This document shows, piece after piece, positions 34,511 through 45,370 of a DNA stretch of 64,000 bases (its first letter is position 1; the number at the start of each line of letters is the position of its first letter). Under the pieces are notes generated by a model. It ran no database searches and was not told the DNA's origin. It was given only the letters and a program-made list of their open reading frames with translations. The position numbers and the translations under genes are program-made. Origin of the DNA: Strobilurus pachycystidiatus (lineage: Eukaryota; Basidiomycota; Agaricomycetes; Agaricales; Physalacriaceae). The DNA lies in contig JAHLMK010000010.1 of the NCBI GenBank assembly GCA_019915135.1, positions 1,178,001 through 1,242,000 of the forward strand. The letters are read 5' to 3'.

Positions 34511-34675
34511 CGTTTCTGTTTTGCTACAAATCGAACCATTTCTGCTACGAGCAGCCGGATACAACCCTGAGCAAGCCAAATTTGGTACCGACTCCGGGAT
34601 AAGCGTGACTTCTTCCTCTCTCTCTTGCTCTCACTTCTCAGTGTCACCGCAACCCAACTGCAGACAGGCGCTTGC

Positions 34676-34708
34676 GTGGGAACTTGGCGGTAAGAGCCAA
34701 GTTCCCAC
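34676..34708. repeat. Perfect 13-bp stem inverted repeat inside the Harbinger element
   Basis: gtgggaacttggc (34676-34688), a 7-base spacer, then gccaagttcccac (34696-34708). It could form a hairpin or bind a dimeric protein. It lies about 190 bp inside the left end. Confidence 0.85.
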
Positions 34709-35296
34709 ACTTTTGCTCCGCCGCAGTCCTCCCTGCTTCCCGCCATCGCGCCCAGTACCTTGCACATCATCTGCCATCGACGCCGCCCGCATCGCGGCCA
34801 TTGCTGCCACCACCACCACTGCCGTCGACATCACATCTAATGACGCGTCCGTGGGCGAGCTGTTGGGTTGAATACCAGGGCCATACATGATTTTGGCGTT
34901 TCCAGGTGTGTTGACGCGTCCATTCTACTACTTACCTCTCATACCTTTTGCAGGCTATTCCATGGCCACACCTGTGTCATATCTACCACTTTGGCACTCT
35001 GTCGCGCCCATATTCTTGCGCTCCTACCATCTGCATCCACGGCATGTCCTGACCGCACTGTTGCTCGATCGCGTCAGCTCTTCTTAGAGCGATCACGGTT
35101 AGACGTGCTGCTTATCTGTGCACCCTAGCAACCATGGAGCTCTTTCCTTCCACAGAGAGCCTCATATGTCTTGAACAGAGTCCAACGTGTCTCAGATATC
35201 CCTTTAGTGGGGCCATAGTGGGGCCATAGTGGCGCGATTCCTGACTGCGTCTCCAGGGTTTCACGCCAAGGAGCGGCGCGTTTGATAGCTGAACAC

Positions 35297-35303
35297 TATA
35301 AAG
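35297..35303 (+). promoter_or_regulatory. TATA-like box of the Myb/SANT-like gene
   Basis: tataaag, 71 bp before the ATG at 35374, placed suitably for a core promoter. Confidence 0.5.
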
Positions 35304-35373
35304 GTCCCCAGGTCAGCTTCCTCCTTCTCTCCATCTACACTTCGACTCACTCTATCACTGCAGCTACTATATC

Positions 35374-36757
35374 ATGTCTACCTCCCACGACGAGAACCAC
35401 TTCTCTGGCGAAGGTCATGGGGGTCCCCAGAATGCCCTCAAGGATGGGTATGTTATTAGTGCATCCTTTGACGTTATCTAATTGTCCTCAGCCTCGACGC
35501 TTACTTCAAAAAGCACTTTGACAATATCTGCAACCCGGCCATGCTCTCCCCTCGTACACGCGCCGAATTTGGCGACTGCCTGTTCTCCTTTGAGACAGGA
35601 ATGGATCTTCCTTACACCGTGATGCCCGATCTGCCTGGACCGCCTGCTGTCATGTCCAATTTGACTGCTGCTGACCTCGTCACCGCTACATCCCCTCCTC
35701 GTCCCACCAACTACACCCTTCCTCCTTTGGATTTCTCGTCGCCCCTTCGCACTCCAATGGGCGCTTCTAACGGCTCCAACGTGCTCTCTCCGCCTCGCGC
35801 TCCCAGCAGGAGTATTGATGTAGCTGCCGCTCGACGGATCCTTTCGCAGAGTGGTGCTCGCCGTGCTGATACGCCGACTCCCGCTGCTCGTGATCGTCCT
35901 CCTGTTGGCACTCAGCGTATGAAGGCACAGGATGTCTTTGAGCTTGCTCGCCTTGGTGTCAAGCACAAGCCATTCCTCGCTCCTCACGGACAAAAAGGCT
36001 CGACTTGGAAGGCCATCAGGAATGATCTCGTTGCAGAGCGAGGTAGCCATCTTGAAGGACTCGGCCATACCGCCGCTCAACACAAGATGGAGGGACTTGT
36101 TGCTTACAAGAAGGTGAGCTTCTGACTTCTGATTGAACATGAACTAACTCATCTATAGAACCCGGCGAGCGTTGACAAGGAGGTTAAGGCGATTGCTAGC
36201 CTGATCCACGGCACTTCCTGGGATATTGCCATTCAGTCGACTCTTGAACGTCTTGAGCAACAATACGACGAGGCTAAGGACAAGACAGAGAGCCAGAAGG
36301 CCAAACTTTCCAAGGTACGAGGCAGCAGTGCCTCTCTGATAGCTTCCGCTGATATATCTTACAGAAACAAGAAGATGACGAGGTCGGAGGAGAGCAGATC
36401 CGAAAGGCTTCGATGAAGTCACTCACTGGCAAGCGTCGCCGTGAACGCACTGTCTCCACTTCTGCCAGTACCTCTGCAGCTTCTGCCTCCACGAATGGTG
36501 CACAGGACATTGAGACAAAGGTGGAGGAGGACGAGCCTGTCGTCAAGAGGCGCCGACAGTCTGTTCGCCGTGAAGGCTCTGGTAATGGTGCCGAGCTTCT
36601 CCAGGCCATCAAGGACGATGCACGCGAGCGTCGGGAGCATGAGAAGAAACTTGGTGAGTATATGGACCGTGACGCCAAGCGCCAGACAGAGTTGATGGAC
36701 ATCTTCCGCGGCTTCCTGGAGATCGAGAAATCTCGCCGCACCACTGAAGATGCGTAG
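35374..36757 (+). CDS. Harbinger accessory protein with Myb/SANT-like domain
   Basis: Four exons (35374-35447, 35492-36113, 36159-36314, 36365-36757) total 1245 nt, giving 414 aa. In PIF/Harbinger elements the second gene encodes a Myb-like DNA-binding protein that helps the transposase enter the nucleus and bind the ends. Here a trihelix/SANT-like segment lies near residues 190-250 (FLAPHGQKGSTWKAIRNDLV). A helical region follows (IQSTLERLEQQYDEAKDKTE), and then a basic, nuclear-signal-like KSLTGKRRRERTV. The C terminus is coiled (DARERREHEKKLGEYMDRDA). The N-terminal 150 residues are Pro/Ser-rich. It shares the element with the transposase at 36979-38193. Confidence 0.78.
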
Positions 36758-36978
36758 ATGTGTCAATCACAATAAGTATACTTGCAATCGTCAACTCTAG
36801 CTTCTCTCTATATTCATATTACAGCCCGCTACTGTACATATGTTCCATATTCTAAGTACACCTCTAGTTCCTCTTGATCTCGACTTTGTATTGAACTGGC
36901 TGCCTATACTTTACATCTACTCCATTCTTTGTCACTCGTTATACTTTATTACATATGTATATGCAATCTAAGGTATCA

Positions 36979-38193
36979 TCATTCTATGAAATACTCCTCG
37001 AGTGTAGGTGGTAAGCATTCAAAGGTTTGTGCAGTCTGGTTTGGCCGGATACAGTTTATCGCATTCGACAGCAGGACACCGACGCGATAGTATCTCCCGA
37101 TTGGAGATTTGAAGACCTTCTGCTTCCACCAAGCATCGAGAAATGGCCATAGACGTGTGATGTCAGCAAAGCCATGCTCGACTTCAATCCGGACCTTCGC
37201 CATCCCTTCATTCCACTCCTTTTCCTCTTCCGTCCTAATGCCCGCTCCAGCAAATGGGCTCATGAGGATTGGACTCACACCATATGCCGGATCGCCAAAA
37301 GCCTGGAAGTAGCGTAGATGGAGGGGTGTTTGGGGGGATGTTCCCGGGCGGAATGCATGCGCGAGGCACCAATCGAGGATTCCAGAGTCCGCAAGAAGAT
37401 GGTTATCGTTCCTGCGACCTTCAATGGGACCGTGTAATAGACCAATCAGACCATTTGGAAGCTTCACGGCCTGAAACTTCAAGGCATGCTCGCCTTTGTA
37501 CCCATTGTAGGCCTGCTGCTGATGAAGCATTGGACGGCAGATACCTCGAACCGTGCAGTCGATGAAGCACCAGATGGTAGAAAGTGGCGCTCCGGCACGA
37601 TGTATAGCGTCTGCGTACTGGGCAAGCTTTTGAGGGAGGAGAGTGGGGTTACGGGGACCAGGCTCTAGAAGGTGTTTCCATTTATCATCCAGGAAGCATA
37701 CAAGCTCGTTGACCAGCTCAGAGATGGCGGATTGTGGCCGATCATACTGTATGGTCAACTCAAACATGTCTCCGGATGAACGCATGCGAGCAAGGAGTAG
37801 TCCTAGAGCTTCAACAGGCGTGAACCTGGAGCGTGACGCCGTGATAAATGGATCCGGGATCCCCAGCACTGTTGCAAAGTCGAAGATCTCCTCTGCAAGC
37901 AGCCTGTAGTGATGGTAAAGAAGGTCAGTCCCGTACTTAGCGCTCTGCAGGGTATCATGAGCTCACCGAAATCGATATAGGCATTCTGCCTTTGGCAAAG
38001 CTTGCAGCCACTCCGAGGTAATCCTTGACCCTGCCTGGTCTGGCCGGGGCACAAGGACGTCGTTGAAGGTATCATCAACGTCAACGTAAGAGATGAGTGA
38101 ACTGGTTGATGATAGGCCATGAGGTGCAAGGGGATCAGATGGACCCTTTCTCGCCATAAGGTAACACAGAGCGTGGCGCACAGGGAGTTGCAT
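36979..38193 (-). CDS. PIF/Harbinger-type DDE transposase
   Basis: Two exons (38193-37967 and 37903-36979) total 1152 nt, giving 383 aa. The 63-nt intron has gtgagc/ctacag ends. The DDE_Tnp_4-type catalytic residues are visible: first Asp in TIWCFIDCTVRGICRP, second Asp in YFQAFGDPAYGVSP, and Glu in RIEVEHGFADITRLWPF. The helix-turn-helix-like N-terminal part contains IPDPFITASRSRFTPVEAL and PQSAISELVNEL. The preferred start is MQLPVRHAL at 38193; an upstream in-frame Met is possible. The frame is unbroken and all three catalytic residues are present, consistent with an active or recently active enzyme. Confidence 0.9.
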
Positions 38194-38336
38194 TGTGGTG
38201 GAAGGAAAGCACGTTACCGTTCTTGCATGCGACGTCATGCCCGCGTCCGGCGGCAATGCTCGGCATGGCCTCCCTCTCCGGGCGAGTTTTGTGCAAACTT
38301 CGTGTCATTTTTTTTAGAGATGCAGGGTTGAGCTCG

Positions 38337-38363
38337 TTTTGCTACGGGCTGCTAATATACTCT
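38337..38363 (-). repeat. Right terminal inverted repeat of the Harbinger element
   Basis: 27 bp ending gctaatatactct, the inverted partner of 34484-34510. The act target duplication follows immediately. Confidence 0.88.
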
Positions 38364-38491
38364 ACTAAGGTAATACAACAACAGCTGAGGTTATGCATGG
38401 TATGAGAGGTTAGTCTAGGGATATATGTTTTTAACCCAGTGGGAGAAAATGCAACGCGAAACCCATAAAAAATAAGAAGTATGTTTTGTGC

Positions 38492-40568
38492 TCAGGACCT
38501 GCCGTTCAAAGGCGGTCCACGACTCAGCTCAACGCCCACCTTATGCACCACCTGCATGCCTAACGGCTCGAAAGTCGTCTTCCAATTCCTACGTCTCCTC
38601 CGGCCTTCGAATATCGAAGTGCTGCGTTCGCCGGTCTCGCCTTCCGGCCCAAATACAAACAGCTTGTCTTCGCTCCAAGGCGCTTCCCCGTGGGCAAAGC
38701 TGATCCACTTGTCCTGCATTGTGTCCCGTACTTTCGTGTACGAGCACCCGTCGACGGAGGGCTGTGTCCAGGAAGAGAACATATCGTCGTCGCTGCTGCT
38801 GCTCTCTGACATGCAGACGTCTTCGTCTTCGTCGTAGTCACAGAAGCCACCTTCGAAAGACATCTCGGGGGTAGTGCAGGATTCAGGGAGAGTGACATTG
38901 TCGAAGAGGTACAACAAGTCAACGCCGTGATGGGGAAGACCGATGATGGGCCCTTCCTGGTCGAAGACATACCGCCACACGCCCCGGCCGCCCCGCTCCT
39001 GCTTGGCATGTTGGGCAATACATTCCGTGGGCCAGGCAATGCGAGCATCGTTGATGAGATCCAGAACACGATCGACAATCTCTGCGTCATCAGTGCTTGA
39101 GGAGATGTCATACGCATTCAGCAAGTTCATGCTCTTCGAGAGGCTCTGGCACACAGCCTTGAGCCGTCGCACGACCGCAAAGGAAGTCCACTGCGAAGCA
39201 TGGAGCGACCAGACCAACGAATCAGATCCACAATCTCCAATGATCAGCGGCTGCAGATTCTTGGGCAGGACAAGCCCAGCCGCCGACCGCAGAGGCTTCT
39301 TCGGGGTCTGACTACGACTCGATACCGAGAGCGAGCTGAGGAGGCTGTGATGGTGATGGTGGATGTCCTCCGCTTGGAAGCAGGCCCTCCATCCGTCGCG
39401 GAAGAAGACCCCATCATCAACGGTCCGCATCGCCTGGCCGTAAGCCGTGAGCCGGTCCGCATCGAGATGGCGCAGCTGCTCGACTGAAGACACGCCCAAG
39501 GCGGCCATCACTCGCGACAGGTGACACCCAGCGGCAGGCACATCAGGAAGGTTCGGTTCTAGAATTGCGCTCTGCACGATGGCGCGCTGGAACAGAGGCT
39601 TCACCTCGTTGTCGAACGAGAGCAGATGCGAGACGACGTCCGCGGCGCCCGTCCCCGCGCCAAACAATGTGATGTTGTTGGGGTCGCCGCCGAAATCACC
39701 AATGAAATGGTGCACCCATTCGAGAGCCCTTCGTTGATCGCGGAGACCTGTTTTAATTTCGGGTAAGCAGCCTGCAGGATTCTATGTGGAAGGGAAACAT
39801 TTCTGCTCACCATAATTACCAACGCCTACCTCCCCTGCATCCCGATTGTCGTCGCGGAGCTTGATACTCGCGGCGAACCCGAACAGTCCCAAGCGAAAGC
39901 TAAGCGTTCCAGATGAGCATGGAACCTTCACACAATTAAGTGAGTCGAACGACTCACTTGAATGTGACCATGATAATAGGCTTTCCGATGCGCATGCCCT
40001 GGCGGACTAACGCTCCACCGTCATAAAGCCAGCTAGAACCAGACCCTCTGTCCGCGCCGCTTTATCAGAGACATAGTCAGATTACGATCATTCACGGTCG
40101 AGACACGACACGGCGTACGTACCCATGTATCCACACCATAACGGGCACACGCGAATGAGGTGCAAGACCAGCAGGCGCAGTGATGTTGAGGTTCAGACAT
40201 TCGAACTCGTTCTGCTTGAGCACCTGCTTGGGGGTATCGTCGATCTCCAACCCGAACATCGCCTCCTCGAAGGGCTTGGAACTTTTGAATTGAGGACATA
40301 TAGGTCTGGCGACGGGTGAAGCATCAGAACACGTCCGCGTCGAATAGCACTCGAATACGTACCCATGTTTTGAGGCGTCAGTGGTCGAAGCATAATCCGT
40401 AAATAACTGGGATTGGCGGAAACGTGCGGGGACGGAAGCGTATTTGATACCGCGGTACTGGTGAATGGGTGTCTCTGGAGTGGACAAAGCGTGCTCGACA
40501 CCGAGAAAAGTCGTCTGCAGTGCATTACTGTGCGTCGCGGGCATAGTGTTAGCTAATGCGGAGGGCAT
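38492..40568 (-). CDS. Type-B carboxylesterase/cholinesterase-like protein, nucleophile serine absent
   Basis: An alpha/beta-hydrolase of the carboxylesterase family. Family landmarks: the N-terminal IHQYRGIKYASVPARF; the Cys-loop region ECLNLNIT; VPVMVWIHG joined across an intron to the oxyanion-loop region GGALVRQGMRIGKPIIMVTF; LGLFGFAASI; and LRDQRRALEWVHHFIGDFGG. The elbow that is normally G-E-S-A-G reads LFGAGTGAADVV, so Gly replaces the catalytic Ser (bases 39641-39661). The His region GLPHHGVDLLYLFDN is present. At least four introns occur, one of them (about 40307-40362) free of stop codons. No signal peptide is evident at MPSALANTMPATHS, so it may be cytosolic. It is best read as a pseudoenzyme or a diverged hydrolase. 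Confidence 0.85.
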
Positions 40569-41610
40569 GGTGTAATGAGAGAGGGAGGGGAAGAACGTGC
40601 TCGAGCGCCAACGAGGCTATGATGTGGTAGTAAGGAGTAAAGGATCAAATGGACTTTGTATGAATGCACGGCGGCACAACCCATGTCTGCACGGGGACAG
40701 ATTTGCGTATTCAGCGCAATCTAGTGAGAAACTGGGCAGTTTGTCTCGGATAGGAAACTGGGCATATCACGTGCGATCATGATTGGCATCGAAGTCATTC
40801 ATCTCGTCAGAGACAGGACACGGAGACAGGTCGAGAAGGGACCGATTACGAGACAATTGCGGTGGCCAGGCCATTTCGGTGAAACATGATCACCATGAGC
40901 GGCATGTCACCGGGTCGGATACTGCGAGGTCTCGGATCCGCTGATAGCATACGTCGTGTGGCGCAATGAGGAATGAATGAGGGTTGGAACGCATCATGAA
41001 TGATACACAGGAATTGCCCTTCCCCCACACACTAATAGCCGATAGAGTATTGGAGCCTGTTCGTGTAGCATTGATGGTCGTCCCTAAGGTGGGAAAGTTC
41101 CACGGGTCATTGAATGGCCGGGTGAAGTCGGGTGATGAGGCAGAAGGCAGTCAAAGGGAAGCCAGAAAAGCAGATGACACCGGCGAGGGACATGCGGTGG
41201 AGTGTTCTTCTCGACGACTGGTTTTGACTCCCTAAGATCCGAGGAATCGACGAAATCAAGACATACTAGAACTGTCTAGACATGCAACGATTTACAGAGA
41301 GTAAACTCTACAAGAAATGGATAACTGCGATCAATGAGCCATTGAGCCAACGAGAGAGACGCAAAAGACCCACTTTGAATAGTAACCGCACTGCAGTGCA
41401 GCGACGGCTTCTATACCACACCTATGCTAAGTCCCAACACCCAATGCTTTTTGTTGAATTAAATCATCAATCGTCGCCCGTATCACACGAAGAGTAGAAG
41501 CGACGTTGTGGTGGTCTTGGTCAAGATGAGATCGATAGCGATAATCATGGAAGTGATTGACGGTCGATTGATGGTGGCGTCATGTCACGCCCCAACGTAA
41601 TGCGAGGCGA
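40569..41610. other. Intergenic, no supported gene
   Basis: About 1 kb between the esterase start and the 3' end of the methyltransferase gene. Open frames are short and without domains. A gaaactgggca word repeats at about 40731 and 40751. Confidence 0.4.
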
Positions 41611-42617
41611 TTAAGAGGTGATAGGTTTGGTGTATAAATCGACGGGGCGACGAAAACCTGGAAAGTATGTCAGAGACGAGAAAGGGTCTGTAAATGGCGT
41701 CAAACCTCCTTCCCCAATCACTCCGTGATGTTGAGCACGATCAAACCCCATGTTTATAAGGAGGGACTCAAAGTTCTCTGGTCGAAGAACGAGGCGAGCA
41801 GAATTATCCTTGAGCGACTGAAGCAAAGATCAGTGTCTGTTGAGAAAACTCTGTTGAGAAAACTCAGTCGAAAGCGAACCTTGTCCATCCTCTTGGCCTT
41901 CTTATACGTATCCCAAGCCTGAGGTTCCAGGACAAAGGTGCCCCCTGGTCGAAGAGCAGCGTAAATGCGGCGGAAGAAAGTTCTAACGCCCTCGTCTCCT
42001 TGGTTCAAATGAATCCATTTCGATATAGAGAACCTATAGAAGGTGTCAGTCGTGAGGATGGTGAAGAAGGGTAGCACCTACGCAACGATGACATCGTAGT
42101 GGTTCTGATCTTCCGGTATATTGACGTTGACCCAATCCGCCGTTCTGAAAGAGATGTTGTTCGGAAACGTGTTCTTTCCGGTAAGCTGGACGGGCGGAAT
42201 TGGAAGCGGTTCCAGTGAGTGGTCAAAGGATGCGGGAAAGTAGTCGTGGGCTCCTGTAGGTCCTTGCGCTGACCAGACGGAGATGCGCCGCCGCCAAGCG
42301 GCTCGAATCAAACTGTCGTCGATGTCGACGCCAACGACCTTGTTGGCTCCCCAACGCTGTGCTGCCCGGTCAGCAAGCGTCTCTTCCCTGTCGGAATAAC
42401 TCACCAATCTCGCAAGTAACGTGCCCCTCGTTGCAGCCTACGTCCAGGACGCGTTTCCCAGCAAAAAAGTCTGCTGGCAGCAGAGCCAGTCGTGGATCGT
42501 TCGCCGAAGGCCTCTTCGCATAGTATCTGCCAATAAATCAGAAAGGATCATAGTCAAAGATAACAAAGGCGCGTACCCGTGGTAATTGCCATAGATTGGC
42601 ACCCCCAACGAAGTCAT
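41611..42617 (-). CDS. Bin3/MePCE-type RNA 5'-phosphate methyltransferase
   Basis: An S-adenosylmethionine-dependent enzyme of the family that methylates the gamma-phosphate at the 5' end of RNAs such as 7SK and U6 (Bin3, MePCE, fission-yeast Bmc1). The start is ATG at 42617 (MTSLGVPIYGNYHGYY). Motif I is RVLDVGCNEGHVT (across splice junctions), followed by NKVVGVDIDDSLIRAAWRRR. The Bin3 signature follows: HYDVIVA, then FSISKWIHLNQGDEGVRTFF, then LRPGGTFVLEPQAWDTYKKA. The C terminus reads LVLRPENFESLLINMGF and FRRPVDLYTKPIT. About five short introns are present. The length, about 260 aa, suits a catalytic-domain-only fungal homologue. The gene is complete. Confidence 0.9.
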
Positions 42618-43337
42618 GGCAAGAGCCAAGATGTGGCGGCAGTTGCCGAATCTGCTTTCCCTTTGACATTTGTCGTGTTGCAGCTGGCACTTCGTTCCCT
42701 CTCAACAAGAACAACTATACAACGCGTACAAAATATTCCGAATCCTTCTTCCTTAAGATGACGAAAACGGCAAGGTCACAATCATCCTTATTTGTGCTTC
42801 AATTTCGAGGCTCAATTATCTTGGGCTCTGCATATAATCTACCTCCCTCACGTCCTTGATTGGAATGGGTCACGGTGAGCTCGGGCTGGACAATGACTAG
42901 AACCTGTAGATCCGCCTTCTAAGCCATCCTCGGTGCCTCTGGCGCAAATTTGGCCGGCCTTTGGATCCCGCCTCTTTTCTGTCGACGTCCACTGAGTCTA
43001 TATCTCCTCTATTTCCTTCATTTGCATTGGTTACATTCCAGGTAAAGAGCACATTTCCTTTACACGCATTGTCCTTTTGTTGCGTCCATCTGACTTCCAG
43101 ACCAGACCGATCCTGGTGCCCAGCCTAGAGAACAATGACACTTCCCAAATAGACCGCAGTCAGACCGCGCATCAATCTGAAAAATCGTAGCAACAAGTCA
43201 AAAAGACCTGTTTCATACATTAGCCTCACGGAGACCACGCTGAGCCCTAAATAAAAGGCTCTCTTCGCAATTTGATGCCTTACTTAGTCTTTCCGTTACA
43301 CGCACCTCCTTCCCTCCCTCCTTCAGTCACGACCACC
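42618..43337. other. Divergent promoter region between the methyltransferase and chitinase genes
   Basis: The minus-strand methyltransferase and the plus-strand chitinase start from opposite ends of this 720-bp interval. No gene was seen within it. Confidence 0.5.
43248..43258 (+). promoter_or_regulatory. TATA-like box of the secreted chitinase gene
   Basis: taaataaaagg, about 80 bp before the ATG at 43338, followed by a pyrimidine-rich leader (ctccttccctccctccttc). Confidence 0.45.
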
Positions 43338-44928
43338 ATGTTGCACCTCATCCCCCTCTTTCTTCTTCCGTTGGCTCTGGCAGCACCGATGTGTAAGCTT
43401 ACATCCTCGACCGCTTCCGCGAGCGGGGCCGCCTCTACATCGACATCGACCTCGGGAACGGGAACAGGGACGGGCACGTCTGCCGCGTGGTACCCCGACT
43501 GGTTAGGCCTGGCGCCGTCGGACATCTCGTGGTCCAAGTACACGATGATGACATACGCGTTTGGGTGCGTAAATGCACGCCATTCAATGTGATCTCTGTG
43601 ATCAACCTTCTTTCCCTGTACTTGTGACAGCCTAACCACCGAAGATGTCTCCGTTATCTCCATCTCCAACACGTCGGACCTCACCGCGTTCGTCACCGCT
43701 GCTCATGACAATGTAAGCGGGCTCCTCCTCCTCGTGGTGAAGTGGCGATTGACGGTCGTCATAGAATGTAGACGCATTGTTGTCGATTGGCGGATGGGGA
43801 GGGTCCAGATTTTTCTCGTCCGCAGTAGGCTCTGCCGATAACCGCACTGCCTTTGTCAAGACCATCGTGGATCTCGTCACCACCTATGACCTTGACGGAA
43901 TTGACTTTGAGTGCGTAAATTCAATGTTGTTCTCAAAGCCACGTCTGAAGTCCATAGCTGGGAATATCCTGCCTCACAGGGTATCGGCTGCAACGTTGTC
44001 GCAACCGACGATGCCGCCAACTACCTCTCATTCCTCCAGGAACTACGTGAAGATGACACCGGCAAGGACATGTACATCTCTGGCGCTGTCTCCATCACGC
44101 CGTTCGTAGGCTCCGATGGTACTGCGCTGACGGACGTGTCAGATTTTGCTGACGTTTTCAATCATATCGGTGCGTATCCCATCACGTACGCTCTAAGATT
44201 GCAAGATTGACTTTTCTTTAGCCATTATGAACTATGATATCTCCGGAAGCTGGTCCGCCACCGTTGGTCCTAACGCGCCGCTGAACGATACCTGCGCTAC
44301 AACTAAGACGGGCTCTGCCGTATCTGCACTTGCGGCTTGGACTGCTGCTGGTATGCCTGCCGAACAGGTATGAATGAATGAATGAATGAATAGAATGGTG
44401 TTATTTATAACGATTGATTTCTTTCTTTAGATCGTCTTGGGCGTTGCTGCCTACGGACATAGCTTCACCGTCACTACTCTTGACGGCTTCGTATCAGGCG
44501 ACACACTCAAAACCTTCCCTTCGTTCACAGGCACGCCGCTCGGAGACAGCACAGACGGACCCTCCACGGACGTCTGCGGTACCTATTCTGCGCACAGCGG
44601 CGTCTTCAATTTCTACGGCCTGATCTCGAGTGGCTTCCTCACCAGTAACGGGACGGCGGCAGATGGTATAGAGTACTTTTTCGACGAGTGTAGTGAGACT
44701 GTACGTTCCGGATCCTTTCTATGAAAGTCATTGTCTGATACTGTCTTTTAGCCTTTCGTGTACGACAGCACCAGCGAAGTAATGGTCTCCTACGATGACG
44801 CGACGTCCTTCGAGGCAAAGGGACGTTTCATCGTCTCACAGGGCTTGAAGGGATTCGCGATGTGGAACGTCGCGGGTGATTCCAATGACATATTGCTCGA
44901 TGCAATCAACGGCGCCATGGACGCCTAG
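43338..44928 (+). CDS. Secreted GH18 chitinase-like protein
   Basis: Seven exons: 43338-43564, 43631-43712, 43765-43910, 43958-44169, 44222-44367, 44431-44700 and 44752-44928. They total 1260 nt, giving 419 aa. A cleavable signal peptide (LIPLFLLPLALAAP) precedes a Ser/Thr/Gly-rich linker, so the protein is exported. The GH18 barrel shows LSIGGWGGSRFFSS (beta-3), then the catalytic DxxDxDxE in DLDGIDFDWEYP, created by the exon 3/4 splice. MNYDISGSWS follows, then VLGVAAYGHSF and GFAMWNVAGD. The catalytic Glu is present. It would hydrolyse chitin or chitooligosaccharides in the wall or medium. The fifth intron carries a gaat microsatellite. The tandem membrane-protein genes follow downstream. 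Confidence 0.92.
44371..44392. repeat. GAAT tetranucleotide microsatellite
   Basis: About five copies of tgaa/gaat in an intron of the chitinase gene, immediately after its 5' splice site. Confidence 0.85.
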
Positions 44929-45370
44929 ATGGCAAGATGCTAGATGCTAGCCACACTCACGATCTTATGATTTATTACTGTCTTTATTATATCGCGCGAT
45001 ATCTACTACTGTAGCTGTAGTGCGCATCTTGACGATGTTGTTGCTGGCAACAAATATGCCTTGAGGGTACTAGCACACACTAATAGCGCACACTTGCGCT
45101 GACCGCGAAGTTGGCAGCGAAGCCAGCCTAAGAACCTGCTCTGATAGCGAGCTGAGATGAGGGCTGAGGCTCTCAGCCCATGCTCGGATTCATCCGGGGC
45201 TGAAACGCAGGTGCTGATGGCTGGGACTACATATCAGGTGAAGGGTTCTTGACAAGCTACTAGTACTAACCGAGATCATTTCACGTATTATTGATGATGA
45301 TATATGGGCCGTTTTCAAAGCCTCTCGACCCTTGTTGGCTCGCTACCACAGGGAACTTTGAAGGTAATCG
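44929..45370. other. Intergenic region before the first membrane-protein copy
   Basis: No supported gene. The last 80 bp (atatatgggccgttttcaaa onwards) are similar to the same interval before the second copy (about 47683-47746), so promoter-proximal DNA was duplicated with the gene. Confidence 0.55.

Larger units (their letters stand above)
34484..38363. mobile_element. PIF/Harbinger DNA transposon with two genes
   Basis: The ends form 27-bp inverted repeats: agagtatattagctgcccgt at 34484 onwards, against its reverse complement ending at 38363 with two mismatches. They are flanked by the identical 3-bp target duplication act (34481-34483 and 38364-38366). Three-base duplications are a PIF/Harbinger hallmark. 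The 3880-bp interior holds a DDE transposase gene (minus strand) and a Myb/SANT-like accessory gene (plus strand), converging tail to tail. Subterminal gtagca/tgctac words recur near the left end, possible transposase binding sites. Both genes have intact frames, so the copy may be recent and autonomous. Confidence 0.9.
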
